From JACCZX01 sp963807155 (GTDB lineage: Bacteria; Pseudomonadota; Gammaproteobacteria; Burkholderiales; Burkholderiaceae_F), in NCBI GenBank assembly GCA_963807155.1, contig CAWEAZ010000031.1, positions 62,001-126,000 on the forward strand: 64,000 nucleotides of DNA, read 5' to 3'. Below, piece by piece: positions 35,749 to 47,355 of this stretch; the stretch's first letter is position 1; every line of letters begins with the position of its first letter. The position numbers and the translations under genes were made by a program. The notes beneath the pieces are model-generated. The model was given only the letters and a program-made list of their open reading frames with translations. It made no database searches and was not told where the DNA came from.

Positions 35749-37844
35749 CTAACGCGGCCACTTGCCGGCCTGTGCTGCTTCCTGCAGCAACTTGGCAGGC
35801 TGCCAGAACTTCGGATCGGCATGATCGTTCTGTGCAAACGCCCGCATTGAATCGACGACATTTTTCAAGCCGACCGTCTGCGCATAAAACATCGGACCAC
35901 CCTTTGCCGCCGGAAAGCCATAGCCGGTCAGATAGACGACGTCGATATCGCTGGCGCGCAGCGCGATCCCTTCCTCGAGAATCCGGGCGCCTTCGTTGAC
36001 GAGTGCATAAACGCAGCGCTGCACAATCTCATCGTCGGTGATCAGTGCGCGGCGTCATGCCGATCTCATTTCGATATTGCGTCACCAACTCGTCTATTGC
36101 CGGATCGGGCTTTGCAGTCCGATCACCAGCCTCATATCGATACCAGCCTTTGCCCGTTTTCTGGCCCAGGCGGCCCAGTTCGACGACGCGGTCGCCGACA
36201 CGGCTGTACGTAACGTGCGGTTTTTCCACGTAGCGGCGCTGACGAATCGCATAGCCGATGTCCAGGCCCGCCAGATCCCCAACGGCAAACGGACCCATCG
36301 CCATTCCAAACCGAACCATCGCCGCGTCGACCTGCTGCGGCGAAGCGCCTTCGTCGACGAGGAACATCGATTGGCGCAGATACTGCTCGAGCATGCGATT
36401 GCCGATAAAACCGTCACACACGCCGGATACGACACCGACCTTTTTCAGCCGTTTTGCGAGTTGCATCACGGTCGCAAGCACATCCTTGCCCGTTTGTCGG
36501 CCCGCGTACGATCTCAAGCAATCGCATCACGTTGGCAGGGCTGAAAAAGTGTGTGCCGATCACGTCTTGCGGCCGGGCGGTTGCGGCGGCAATCTGGTCA
36601 ACATCGAGCGTCGAAGTATTGGTTGCCAGAATCGCGCCCCGCTTGCTCACCGCATCGAGACGTTTGAAGACGTTTTGCTTAACGGCCATGTCTTCGTACG
36701 CGGCTTCGACCACGATGTCGGCCGTGCCCAGCGCGTTGAAGTCGAGCGTCGGAGTCAGCAACGCCATGCGCTGCTCGACCTGGTCCATCGTCAATCGACC
36801 TTTTTTCGCGGTCGCTTCCCAATTGCGTCGGCACATTGCCAGGCCTCGATCGAGCGCCGCCTGTTCCTTCTCGAACACAGTCACCGGAATGCCAGCGTTG
36901 GCGAAACTCATCGCGATGCCGCCGCCCATCGTGCCGAAACCGATGACCGCAGCTTTGCCGATCGCGCGCGTCCGCGTTTCATCCGGAACATCAGGAATCT
37001 TCGATGCTGCGCGCTCGGCGAAGAACACGTGCCGCAAAGCTTTAGATTCACTGGATTGCACGAGCTCGACAAAGAATTGGCGCTCGACCGCCAGGCCTTG
37101 CTCGAACGGCAGCTTGACCGCCGCCTCGACCGCCTCGATGCAACGCATCGGCGCCGGCAGTCCACGAGACCGCCTTGCGATTTGCTCACGAGCCGCGTTG
37201 AAAAAGACGTTGCTCTCTTGACCGCCTGATAGCGTTGCAGGCCGTTCACGCAGTTTTGGATGCTTGGTTTTCCGTGCGACCTCGTTCGCGAATTGGAGCA
37301 CGCCTTCAAATGAAGTGTTTGCGACGATGCGCGCGACCAGGCCCTGCTTCAAAGCGGTCGCCGCGTCGATGGACTCGCCGCTGACGATCATCTGCAGCGC
37401 AGGCTCGACGCCGATCGCGCGCGGTAAGCGCTGCGTACCGCCGGCCCCCGGCAGCAAGCCGATTTTTACCTCGGGCAATGCGAGCAACGCATCTTGCGTC
37501 GCTATTCGGTAGTTGCATCCCAGTGCGAGCTCGAGCCCGCCGCCCATGCAGATACCGTTGACTGCTGCGATCACAGGCTTCGCCGACCGCTCCACGTTGT
37601 CGATCACTTGCAGCAGACTAGGCTGCGCCAACGCTGCTGGCGTATTGAATTCCTTGATGTCTGCGCCGCCTGAAAATACCTTGCCGGTACCGGTGATCAC
37701 GACGGCGCGCACGGCATCGTCGCGAAGCGCGCGCCCGAGCCCATCGATCAAGTTTTTGCGGGTAACGTGCCCCAGCCCGTTGATCGGCGGATTGTCGATC
37801 TGCAGCACGGCAACGTTGCCGCGCTTTTCATAGTGAGTCGTCAT
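35749..37844 (-). pseudogene. FadJ-type enoyl-CoA hydratase/3-hydroxyacyl-CoA dehydrogenase (two +1 frame breaks)
   Basis: Bifunctional beta-oxidation enzyme: N-terminal crotonase domain (about 1-190; oxyanion residues in SGGADIKEF and NGICMGGGLELALGC) then a 3-hydroxyacyl-CoA dehydrogenase (NAD motif GFGTMGGGIAMSFANAG; catalytic region GTHFFSPANVMRLLEIV; C-terminal GDRVVELGRLGQKTGKGWYRYE). Break 1 at 36499-36500: dropping one C links LLEIVRG to RQTGKDVLATV. Break 2 at 36043: dropping one base turns TDHRR-stop into TITDDEIVQRCVYAL. Repaired length 697 aa, normal for the family. Lies between livF and the SDR/MDR genes; the substrate is probably an acyl-CoA made by the synthetase upstream. Confidence 0.9.
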
Positions 37845-37866
37845 CTTGTCGTCAAACTTCGAGCGG

Positions 37867-38560
37867 TCAAACTTCGAGCCATTCCTGGCGAATCAACTTG
37901 TTGGCCTTTAGGTCGTCAGGCGTGCCTTCGAACACCATGTGGCCGTGCCCCATCACATACACGCGCTGCGAAATCTGCAGCGCGATCGTCAGCTTCTGTT
38001 CGATCAGCAACACAGAGATCCCACGCTCCTTCAGATGTTGCAAAAACCCTGCGACCAATTTGACGATCATTGGCGCCAGGCCCTCGGTGGGTTCATCGAT
38101 GATCACCAGTTCGGGATCGCCCATCATCGTACGCGCGAGGGTCAGCATCTGTTGCTCGCCGCCGGATAACACGCCGGCCTCGATGCGAGCGCGCTCGCGC
38201 AGCCGCGGAAACAGCCGGTACATTTCGTCGATCGTCCAGCGCCCGACGCGGCGCCCCTTGATTCCCAAACGCAAGTTTTCCTCGACCGTCAGCGTCGGAA
38301 AGATGTCGCGGTTCTCCGGAACGTAGCCCAAGCCGAGGTGCGCAATTTCATACGCCTTCTTGTCGAATCAAATCGTGGCCTTTGAAAACGACCGACCCGG
38401 TGCAATCGACGAGTCCCATGATCGCCTTGGCAGTGGTCGATCGGCCGACGCCGTTGCGCCCGAGCAGACTGACGATCTCACCGCTCCCGACGGTCAGATC
38501 GACACCGTGCAGCACGTGGCTCTTGCCGTAGTACGCCTGCAGGTTCGCAACGTGCAGCAT
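37867..38560 (-). pseudogene. livF: Branched-chain amino acid-type ABC transporter ATPase LivF (frame broken by +1; Walker A Lys to Arg)
   Basis: LivF-type ATPase, one of the two of a high-affinity ABC importer. It starts at ATG 38560, overlapping the livG stop by one base. The Walker A loop is GRNGVGRST (residues 34-42): the usual Lys is Arg40 (codon CGA). The rest is normal: signature LSGGEQQML, Walker B VIIDEPTEG, H-loop region. The frame breaks at 38360-38361; dropping one A joins DLIRQ to KAYEIAHLGLGYVPENRDIF. Repaired length 230 aa. The Arg is not part of the frame break, so it appears to be a real substitution. Confidence 0.88.
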
Positions 38561-39330
38561 CAGGCGGCAGCCTCGGCCGGCTGCCCCAGATACGCTTCTC
38601 GGACCGCATCGTTATTACGAATCTCGGCCGGCGTTCCGCTCGCAATCACCTGCCCATAGACGAGCACCGAAATGCGATCGGCGAGATCGAACACGACGCT
38701 CATGTCGTGCTCGACCATCACCAGCGTCTTGCCTTGCGTGACGTCCCGAATCAGCTCGACCGCGCGCTTGCTCTCGGCGCGGCTCATGCCCGCTGTCGGC
38801 TCATCGAGCAGGATCACATCGGCGCCACCCGCGATCGTGATACCGATTTCGAGCGCGCGTTGCTCGGCGTACGTCAGCAGGCCCGCCGCAATGTCACGCC
38901 GGCGCCTCAAGCCGACTTGCTCGAGAATCGATTCGGCGCGCTCCTCCGCATCGACTAACTTATTCAGGTTCTTCCAGAATGAATATCGATGTCCGAGTGA
39001 CCACAGCACGGAGCAACGCAAGTTTTCGAACACGGATAGGCGATGAAACAGATTCGTGATCTGAAAGCTGCGCGACAGGCCGAGCCGGTTGATCTCGAAC
39101 GGCTTCCGCCGTGTGATGTCGCCGCCGTTCAACAGCAGAGTTCCTGAGGTCACCTCGAAGCGCCCGCTGATCAGGTTGAACAGCGTCGATTTGCCGGCAC
39201 CGTTCGGGCCGATGATTGCGTGGCGCTCTCCGCGCGGCACCTGCAGAGAGACGCTACGAATGATCTCGGTTCGACCGAATTGCTTGCTGACCGCACGTAA
39301 TTCGAGAGCCGGTGCTGGTAATGCGCTCAT
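38560..39330 (-). CDS. livG: ABC transporter ATP-binding protein LivG
   Basis: 256 aa from ATG 39330 (MSALPAPALELRAVSKQFG). The open frame extends 41 codons upstream but that region is the livM 3' end. Walker A is GPNGAGKST with Lys47; signature TYAEQRALEIGITIAGG; Walker B VILLDEPTAGMS. The long insert SVFENLRCSVLWSLG is characteristic of LivG. It works with LivF to energise uptake. The start overlaps the livM stop (39327-39329) by 2 bases. Confidence 0.94.
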   Translation of the reverse strand: MSALPAPALELRAVSKQFGRTEIIRSVSLQVPRGERHAIIGPNGAGKSTLFNLISGRFEVTSGTLLLNGGDITRRKPFEINRLGLSRSFQITNLFHRLSVFENLRCSVLWSLGHRYSFWKNLNKLVDAEERAESILEQVGLRRRRDIAAGLLTYAEQRALEIGITIAGGADVILLDEPTAGMSRAESKRAVELIRDVTQGKTLVMVEHDMSVVFDLADRISVLVYGQVIASGTPAEIRNNDAVREAYLGQPAEAAA

Positions 39331-40623
39331 GGATTCTCGCGGATCCAGTCTTCGATCTCGACCTGCGCTTCGTCCCATTGCTGCTTGAAACGCCTGCGAT
39401 AAAACTCGAACGCGACGGCGGCCGCTGCGAGTGTCGAAACGGCAAATACCCAACCGGGAGCGCGCGTGGTGTCAAACAGGAAACCGAACACCCGTACCTC
39501 GGGTCCCTGGCCGACATTCAGCGTGACGTGATACATCAGCTCGATGATCAGGATCGTCCCGAATGCGAGCGCCAGCGCGGCAAGCAGCAGACCGACATAC
39601 GGATCGACGCAGGCGCGAGAACTTCTTGAACTTCAGCACACGCAGATTCATCAGAATCAAGCTCGACAGCCCGCCGGGTGCGTACATCACCAGCAGCACG
39701 AAGAACACGCCGAGGTAGAGCTGCCAGGCTTTCGTGTACTCGGACAGCGCGACCGCAAAGAAAACAAATACGACAGCGCCCAGGATCGGGCCGAAGAAGA
39801 ACGCCGCGCCGCCCATGAATGCGGCGAGCAGCACGCCGCCGGAGCGGACCGCACTGACATTTTCGGCGCTGACAATCTCGAAATTGATCGCCGACAGTCC
39901 TCCCGCAATGCCGGCGAAAAAGCTCGACAGGATCAACATCAGCCACCGCACGCGCTGAGTGTTGTAGCCGATGAATTCGGCGCGCTCAGGGTTGTCGCGC
40001 ACTGCGTTGGCGATGCGGCCAAGCGGCGTTTGCGTCAGCGCAAACATCGCGATCATGCAAGCGAAGCACCACACGGCAATCAGGTAGTACACCTGAATCT
40101 GGGGTCCGAACGTAATACCGGCGATACCGAGAAAGGGCCTGCCGCTTGCACGATCCGCCGTGACCCCACCCTCTCCGCCAAAGAATCCCGGAAACATCAG
40201 CGAGGCGGCGAACACCATCTCTCCGATGCCAAGCGTGATCATTGCGAATGGGGTGCCCGCGCGCCGCGTCGTCAGATAACCGAAAACGACGCCGAACAAA
40301 GCGCCGGCGAACCCGCCGATCAACGGCAGCAGTGACATCGGCCATGCAAGCGTGCCGGCTCCGATCCAGCGCATCGCGTGGATTGCGAAAAATGCGCCGA
40401 GCCCGGAGTACACCGCATGACCGAACGAAAGCATGCCGCTCTGACCCAGAAGCATGTTGTAGCTGAGTGCAAAGATGATCGTGATGCCCATCTGCGACAT
40501 CAGCGTCAGCGCAAAGCCTTTGCTGAAGAACGCGGGCAATACCAGGAACAGCAATGCCGTAAAGCCCCAAACGACCCAGCGGCCAAAGTTCAGCGGACGA
40601 AAGCTGAGTGCGCTTGGCTGCAC
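39327..40623 (-). pseudogene. livM: ABC transporter permease LivM (frame broken by +1 near C-terminus)
   Basis: Inner-membrane permease with about nine hydrophobic segments and LivM signatures (SYNMLLGQSGMLSFGHAV, GYLTTRRAGTPFAMITLG, FFFGPILGAVVFV). Starts at GTG 40623, overlapping the livH stop by one base. The frame slips at 39606: as given the tail becomes Arg-rich, but dropping one C restores DPYVGLLLAALALAFGTILII and a last membrane helix plus charged tail ending at 39327. Repaired length 431 aa, with an extra C-terminal helix beyond the usual LivM; this extension seems genuine. Confidence 0.88.
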
Positions 40624-41579
40624 TAGTCTTCTCGCGTGCCAAGCAATCCCTTGGGCCTGACGATCAGGATCAGCACCAGCAGCAAATAGGGAAGCACAGG
40701 AGTCACTTGCGACACCGTGAGCTTCAGCACCGCATAACCCGGCGTTTCAGGCCCGATATGCAGGCCGAGATTGCCCAGCAGGCCCGCGACCGATCCATCC
40801 TCCGCCTTGCCGAAGTTCTCCAGCAGGCCGATCAGTAACGCAGCGACGAATGCACCCGTGAGAGAACCCAGCCCGCCGACGATGATGATCACGAAGATGA
40901 TCGCGCCCACCGTATTCGCCATATCGGGCTGAGTCACGAACGCATTGCCTCCGACCACACCCGCTAATCCGGCGAGCGCCGACCCGGCACCGAACACCAG
41001 CATGAAAACGCGCGGCACGTTGTGTCCGAGCGCTTCGACCTGCTGCGGATGAGTCAGCGCCGCTTGAATGACGAGCCCGATTCGCGTCCGTGTCAGCACC
41101 AACCAAAGCGCGAGCAACATCGCGATGGCGACGGCCATCATGAACATTCGATATTCGGGGAACGTGATTCCGAAGCGCTGCATCCAGTCGACCGGACCGT
41201 CAAGCTCGGCGGGAACCCGGTACGCAACCGCCTGGCGACCCCAGATGACCTGGACCAGCTCGACGATGATGTACGACAGCCCGAAGGTGAACAGCAGCTC
41301 GGGAACATGGCCCCACTTGTGCACGCGCCGTAGTCCCCAGCGTTCGACCAACGCGCCGATCACAAACAGTACGACCGGGGCGAGCACCAACGCTGGCCAG
41401 AAGCCGATCCAGGTACTGATCTGGTAGGCCATGTAAGCGCCGAGCATGTAGAAGCTCGCGTGCGCGAAGTTCAGCACGCCCATCATCGAGAAGATCAGCG
41501 TCAAGCCTGCCGCGAGCATGAACAGCAGCAGTCCGTAGCTGACGCCGTAGAGCGCCTGGCTGATGAAAGTCTCGAGCAA
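40623..41579 (-). CDS. livH: ABC transporter permease LivH
   Basis: About 318 aa, nine hydrophobic segments, with the LivH motifs GLTLIFSMMGVLNFAHASFYMLGAY and GLVIQAALTHPQQVEALGHN. I choose the TTG start at 41579 because an AGGAAG ribosome-binding site lies 5-6 bases upstream and family members start at this point (LETFISQALYGVSYG). The longer open frame from 41633 would start inside the hairpin at 41601-41623 and add unrelated residues. Partner of LivM. Confidence 0.9.
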   Translation of the reverse strand: MLETFISQALYGVSYGLLLFMLAAGLTLIFSMMGVLNFAHASFYMLGAYMAYQISTWIGFWPALVLAPVVLFVIGALVERWGLRRVHKWGHVPELLFTFGLSYIIVELVQVIWGRQAVAYRVPAELDGPVDWMQRFGITFPEYRMFMMAVAIAMLLALWLVLTRTRIGLVIQAALTHPQQVEALGHNVPRVFMLVFGAGSALAGLAGVVGGNAFVTQPDMANTVGAIIFVIIIVGGLGSLTGAFVAALLIGLLENFGKAEDGSVAGLLGNLGLHIGPETPGYAVLKLTVSQVTPVLPYLLLVLILIVRPKGLLGTRED

Positions 41580-41596
41580 GACCGCTTCCTGAATGG

Positions 41597-41623
41597 AAAA
41601 CCGGCCCGGGGGCACCGGGCCGG
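41597..41623 (-). terminator. Terminator-like hairpin between livK and livH
   Basis: A 9-bp perfect inverted repeat (CCGGCCCGG at 41601-41609 and CCGGGCCGG at 41615-41623) with a 5-base loop, followed on the minus strand by TTTT (41597-41600). It lies between the receptor gene and the permease genes, so it likely acts as a partial terminator that keeps livK mRNA in excess over livHMGF. Confidence 0.65.
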
Positions 41624-41646
41624 CTAAGGTCAAATTGGGCTGCTTC

Positions 41647-42945
41647 CTACGGCAATGCCGGCCGCTTCATGACGCAGCTGGTCGGCTGCGATGCGACGTA
41701 GGTCGGATACGCAACCTCTGTCTTCCATGTGTAGCCGGTCTTCTCGATGTCGTGCTTGTTCGGGCCGCCGACCTTGGTCCACGAGACGACCCATAGCGGC
41801 TGCAACAATTGATGATCAGCCGCGCGCATCTCGATTTCACCATTGACGCCTGCGCGCTTCGCTCCTTCCATCGCATACGCCACCCGCAATGGGTCGGTCG
41901 ATTTCGTGCGCTTGATTGCATCGGCCAGCATCGTCAACGAAGCGTAGGTCGCGACCGCGTACCACTCTTCGCCGAAGCGCTTCTTGAAATCAAGATACAG
42001 CTGCTCGCCAGGGTAATTCGGCGTGATGTTCGGATGCCAGTATCCAACCATCCGCATCCGGTCTTCGCCCGCCGGACCCACCGCCGTCGGTGTGCCGATC
42101 ACACCACCGTAGTACGTATAGAAGTTCGCGTTGAGTCCCGCCTCGCGCGCCGCACGCACCAGCAGCGCAAGGTCAGGCCCCCAGTTGCCGGTGATCACCG
42201 TGTCGGCGTTTGCCGCACGCATTTTCGCAATGTACGGCGCGAAGTCACGCACTTGTCCCAGCGGATGCAGATCGTCGCCAACCACTTTCATATCGGGACG
42301 CTTGCGCGCCAGCAGCTCCTTCGCGACTCGCGATACCTGGTGTCCGTGCGAATAGTTCTGGTTGATCAAGAAGACGTTCTTCACCTCCGGCCGATCCTTG
42401 ATGTACGCGGTCAGCGCTTCCATCTTCATGTCCGTGTTCGCATCGAAGCGGAAGTGCCAGAAGCTGCACTTGCTGTTGGTCAGGTCAGGATCGACCGCGG
42501 CGTAGTTAAGAAACAGGATCGACTGGTTCGGATTGCGCTCGTTGTGCTTGTCGATCGCGTCGATCAGCGCGAGTGCTGCACCCGAGCCCTGGCCCTGCAC
42601 CACGTATCGAATGCCCTGATCGATGACCTGTTTCAGGGCGGTCAGCGTTTCCTGCGGCGAAGCCTTGTTGTCGAACGCCACCATCTCGAACTTGACACCC
42701 GGTCCGGCAAGCTGGTCCGCGTTTACGAGATCGCTCGCGAACTGGAAGTGCTTCAGCAGATTTGCGCCCACGCCGGCGAACGGCCCAGACTGCGGATCGA
42801 CGTAGGCAATCTTGATCGTCTGCGCGGGCGCTGTAGCTGTAGTGGTTGACTTCGAAGCGGCTGGCTTGGTTTGCGCCAACCCCGACGTAGCGAAAATCGC
42901 CGCGACCGCGGCGGTGATGCAACTGATGACGTGGCGGCGATTCAT
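41647..42945 (-). CDS. livK: Branched-chain amino acid-type ABC transporter substrate-binding protein LivK
   Basis: 432 aa with a signal peptide (MNRRHVISCITAAVAAIFATSGLA) and a Ser/Thr/Ala-rich linker, then a periplasmic type I receptor fold: IKIAYVDPQSGPFAGVGANLLKHFQFA, VFLINQNYSHGHQVSRVA, GYWHPNITPNYPGE. An AGGAG ribosome-binding site precedes ATG 42945. The LivK label describes the family; with an acyl-CoA synthetase and beta-oxidation-type genes adjoining, the natural ligand may be an aromatic or other carboxylic acid rather than leucine, as in related systems. The sequence cannot decide. Confidence 0.92.
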   Translation of the reverse strand: MNRRHVISCITAAVAAIFATSGLAQTKPAASKSTTTATAPAQTIKIAYVDPQSGPFAGVGANLLKHFQFASDLVNADQLAGPGVKFEMVAFDNKASPQETLTALKQVIDQGIRYVVQGQGSGAALALIDAIDKHNERNPNQSILFLNYAAVDPDLTNSKCSFWHFRFDANTDMKMEALTAYIKDRPEVKNVFLINQNYSHGHQVSRVAKELLARKRPDMKVVGDDLHPLGQVRDFAPYIAKMRAANADTVITGNWGPDLALLVRAAREAGLNANFYTYYGGVIGTPTAVGPAGEDRMRMVGYWHPNITPNYPGEQLYLDFKKRFGEEWYAVATYASLTMLADAIKRTKSTDPLRVAYAMEGAKRAGVNGEIEMRAADHQLLQPLWVVSWTKVGGPNKHDIEKTGYTWKTEVAYPTYVASQPTSCVMKRPALP

Positions 42946-43033
42946 GTGGTCTCCTGTTGTTTTAATAACGCTGCAAAGAGAATACTCAAGCGACTAATTA
43001 AGATAAATGAGCAACGTAACTCAGTCGTAAATC

Positions 43034-44683
<1,650 letters not shown>

Positions 44684-44797
44684 CAGACTGTCTCCCGGCG
44701 GCCGCGGGTTCTGTAAATCCGCAGCCTTGCCCACATATGCTGGTGGCTCGGTCGCAAGCCGTCAAGCTCCTACAATCCATACCTCTCGGAGAACTCG

Positions 44798-46310
44798 TTG
44801 GACGCACCCAGTCGCCGCTAAGGAAGTCGTAACGCAGGATCAGTCGCTGGTCGATCTCGGATTGCGCTTCGACAACTCGTTTGCTCAGCTTCCGGGCGTG
44901 TTTTACACCCGGCTGCCGCCGGCGCCATTGCCCGAGCCGTACCTGGTCGGATTCTCGGAAGCCGCCGGCAACTTGATCGGTATTGGCGAGGACGAGCTGC
45001 CGGGCTTGACCGATGCCCTGGCGGGTAATCGACAGATCGCCGGCAGCGACCCGCTCGCCGCCGTCTACTCCGGCCATCAGTTCGGCGTGTACGTGCCGCG
45101 ATTGGGCGATGGCCGTGCGCTGCTACTCGGTGAGGCGGTTGGCCCCACCGGCGAACATTGGGAGCTGCAGCTCAAAGGTTCAGGCAAGACACCGTATTCG
45201 CGCATGGGCGACGGTCGCGCCGTATTGCGTTCGTCGATTCGCGAGTTTCTGGGCTCCGAGGCTCTGCACCATCTGCGCGTTCCAACGACGCGTGCGCTGG
45301 CGGTGATCGGCTCCGATCAACCGGTAATTCGCGAAACGGTGGAAACGGCGGCGGTGACGCTGCGTATGTCACCAAGCTTTGTCCGCTTCGGTTCGTTCGA
45401 ATATTTCTACTGGACGCAGCAATATGATGCCCTTCGGCAGCTCGCTGACTACGTGATTGCGCGGTTTTACCCGGAGTGCCGTACGGCGCAACAGCCGTAT
45501 CTTGCATTCCTCGAACAGGTCGCGCGCCGTACCGCGCGCCTGGTGGCGCAGTGGCAAGGTGTCGGTTTTTGTCACGGAGTGCTCAACACAGACAACATGT
45601 CGATCCTGGGTATCACGATCGACTATGGCCCATTCGGCTTCATGGACGCTTTCGATGGCGGATACATCTGCAATCACAGCGACGTGAACGGCCGCTATGC
45701 ATACAACATGCAGCCGCAGATCGCGCACTGGAACCTGTACGCGCTCGGGCAAGCGCTGGTCGCGCTCACTGACGATGTCGATGCAACGAGGATCGCGGTC
45801 GACAGTTATCTGGCTGAGTATGCGCAGGCGATCAACACCGTTTTCCGGACCAAGCTTGGCCTTGCAACGGAGCAGCCTGAGGACGAGGCGCTGATTACGG
45901 GAGTGGTGGATCTGCTGCAAGCGACCCATGCCGATTGGACGATTTTCTGGCGCGCGCTTTCGACTTTGCACGTCGACGGGAGTGACAAGGTGCGCGATCT
46001 GATGGTCGACCGCGCTGCGTTTGACGAGTGGGCCGATCGCTACCGCGCACGGCTGCGCGCGGAAGGCTCTGACGATGATGAGCGCACACAACGGATGAAC
46101 CGAGTCAATCCGAAATACATTCTGCGGAACCACCTTGCCGAGGTGGCAATCCGCCTGGCGCGAGGTGATGAGGGTGCCCGAGATTTCGGCGAAGTTGCAC
46201 GACTGCTGAAAGTTCTGCAGCGTCCGTACGACGAACAGCCGGAGTTCGAGTCGTACGCACAAGAACCGCCTGATTGGGCGAGAACGCTCGAACTGTCTTG
46301 CTCTTCCTGA
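44798..46310 (+). CDS. selO: Protein adenylyltransferase SelO (YdiU)
   Basis: Pseudokinase-fold enzyme that transfers AMP from ATP to Ser/Thr/Tyr of proteins. Family-specific segments: LRFDNSFAQLPGVFYTR, LQLKGSGKTPYSRMGDGRAVLRSSIREFLGSEAL, GVLNTDNMSILGITIDYGP and the C-terminal SCSS with its redox cysteine, which forms a disulfide in the E. coli enzyme. About 485 aa are homologous. The open frame reaches TTG 44727, but no ribosome-binding site is there. I suggest TTG 44798, preceded by GGAGA, with one extra base near the TAA at 44819-44821 (another +1 site); this start is uncertain, the rest is not. Confidence 0.85.
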
Positions 46311-46312
46311 GG

Positions 46313-46735
46313 ATGACGATGGCAAACGAGGTCAAGTTGAACAAGTCCCAACGTGAATGGCAGCAGCAACTATCGCCGATCGAATATTCGGTCACTCGCG
46401 AAAAGGGAACCGAGCGTCCGTTTACCGGCAAGTACTGGGACCACAACGAAGAAGGCATTTACCGCTGCGTGTGCTGCGGCACGCCGCTGTTTGCGTCCGA
46501 TACCAAGTTCGACGCAGGTTGCGGTTGGCCGAGCTACTTCAAGGCGCTCGATCCGGCCAATGTGCGCGAGCAGCGCGACACCTCACACGGTATGACGCGG
46601 ACCGAAATCATCTGTAACGTGTGCGACGCACACCTGGGCCATGTGTTTCCCGACGGCCCGCCGCCGACCGGGCTGCGCTACTGCATCAACTCAGCGTCAC
46701 TGACGTTCGAGCCGCAGAAAATAGTCAAGACGTGA
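46313..46735 (+). CDS. msrB: Peptide methionine (R)-S-oxide reductase MsrB
   Basis: About 140 aa, starting at ATG 46313 or 46319 just after selO. Two zinc CxxC pairs (CVCC and CNVC) and the catalytic Cys in RYCINSASL near the C-terminus; the HGMTRTE and GHVFPDGP motifs are diagnostic. Repairs methionine-R-sulfoxide in proteins. The start is 2-8 bases from the selO stop; the pairing of SelO with MsrB places two redox-linked enzymes in one operon. Confidence 0.95.
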   Translation: MTMANEVKLNKSQREWQQQLSPIEYSVTREKGTERPFTGKYWDHNEEGIYRCVCCGTPLFASDTKFDAGCGWPSYFKALDPANVREQRDTSHGMTRTEIICNVCDAHLGHVFPDGPPPTGLRYCINSASLTFEPQKIVKT

Positions 46736-47355
46736 AGCTCCTATTCGATCTGTTTCCGGTTGCTGCGTTTTTTATCGCGTACCGAATCGGCAAGAGCTTT
46801 CCCGAAGAATCCGCAGCGTTCGTAGCAGCCGCATTCGGCCCGGTCGCCGTATCGGCGACGTTTCCGGACCTGGTCGCTGTCATCGTTGCGACCACGATCG
46901 CAATCGTCGCCACGCTGCTGCAAGTTGGTTGGCTGCTGGCGCGCCGGCAGCCGGTCAAGCCGATGCTGTGGCTTTCGGCAATCCTGATCGTCGCGTTTGG
47001 TGGCATGACGATCTGGCTGCAGAACGAGCTGTTCATCAAGTGGAAACCGAGCCTGCTCTACTGGAGCTTTGCCGCCATTCTGGTTGGCGGGCGTCTGCTG
47101 TTTCGGCGCAATTTGCTGTCCGCGCTGCTTGGCTCCGAGCTTCGGCTGCCGGCCGCGATCTGGGATCGGATGCTTTGGCTATGGGCCGGGTTTTTCACGA
47201 TCCTCGGCGCTGCGAATCTTTTTGTCGCGTATCACTTTACGACCGAGCAGTGGGTCGACTTCAAGACGTTCGGTCTCATCGGATTGACGTTCGCGTTTGT
47301 CCTCGGCCTGGGCGTTTATCTCAGCCGCCACGTGAAAGAAGCATCCGATGCCTGA
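46732..47355 (+). CDS. yciB: Intracellular septation protein A-type membrane protein YciB
   Basis: 207 aa from GTG 46732, which overlaps the msrB stop (GTGA). Longer frames upstream lie within msrB. Begins VKLLFDLFPVAAFFIAYRIG, the typical YciB/IspZ opening, with five to six membrane helices and WKPSLLYWSFAAILVGG plus the C-terminal FGLIGLTFAFVLGLGVYLSRH. Needed for correct cell-envelope or septum synthesis in enterobacteria. Ends with an 8-base overlap with bolA. Confidence 0.93.
   Translation: MKLLFDLFPVAAFFIAYRIGKSFPEESAAFVAAAFGPVAVSATFPDLVAVIVATTIAIVATLLQVGWLLARRQPVKPMLWLSAILIVAFGGMTIWLQNELFIKWKPSLLYWSFAAILVGGRLLFRRNLLSALLGSELRLPAAIWDRMLWLWAGFFTILGAANLFVAYHFTTEQWVDFKTFGLIGLTFAFVLGLGVYLSRHVKEASDA

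Noticed and set aside
36258..37229. Long + strand frame opposite the FadJ-type gene
   Set aside because: Composition of a shadow frame and no motif, while the minus strand encodes a full enzyme.
41809..42849. 346-codon open frame on the + strand opposite livK
   Set aside because: Antisense to a clear receptor gene, Arg/His-rich composition, no recognisable motifs; expected shadow frame in GC-rich DNA.
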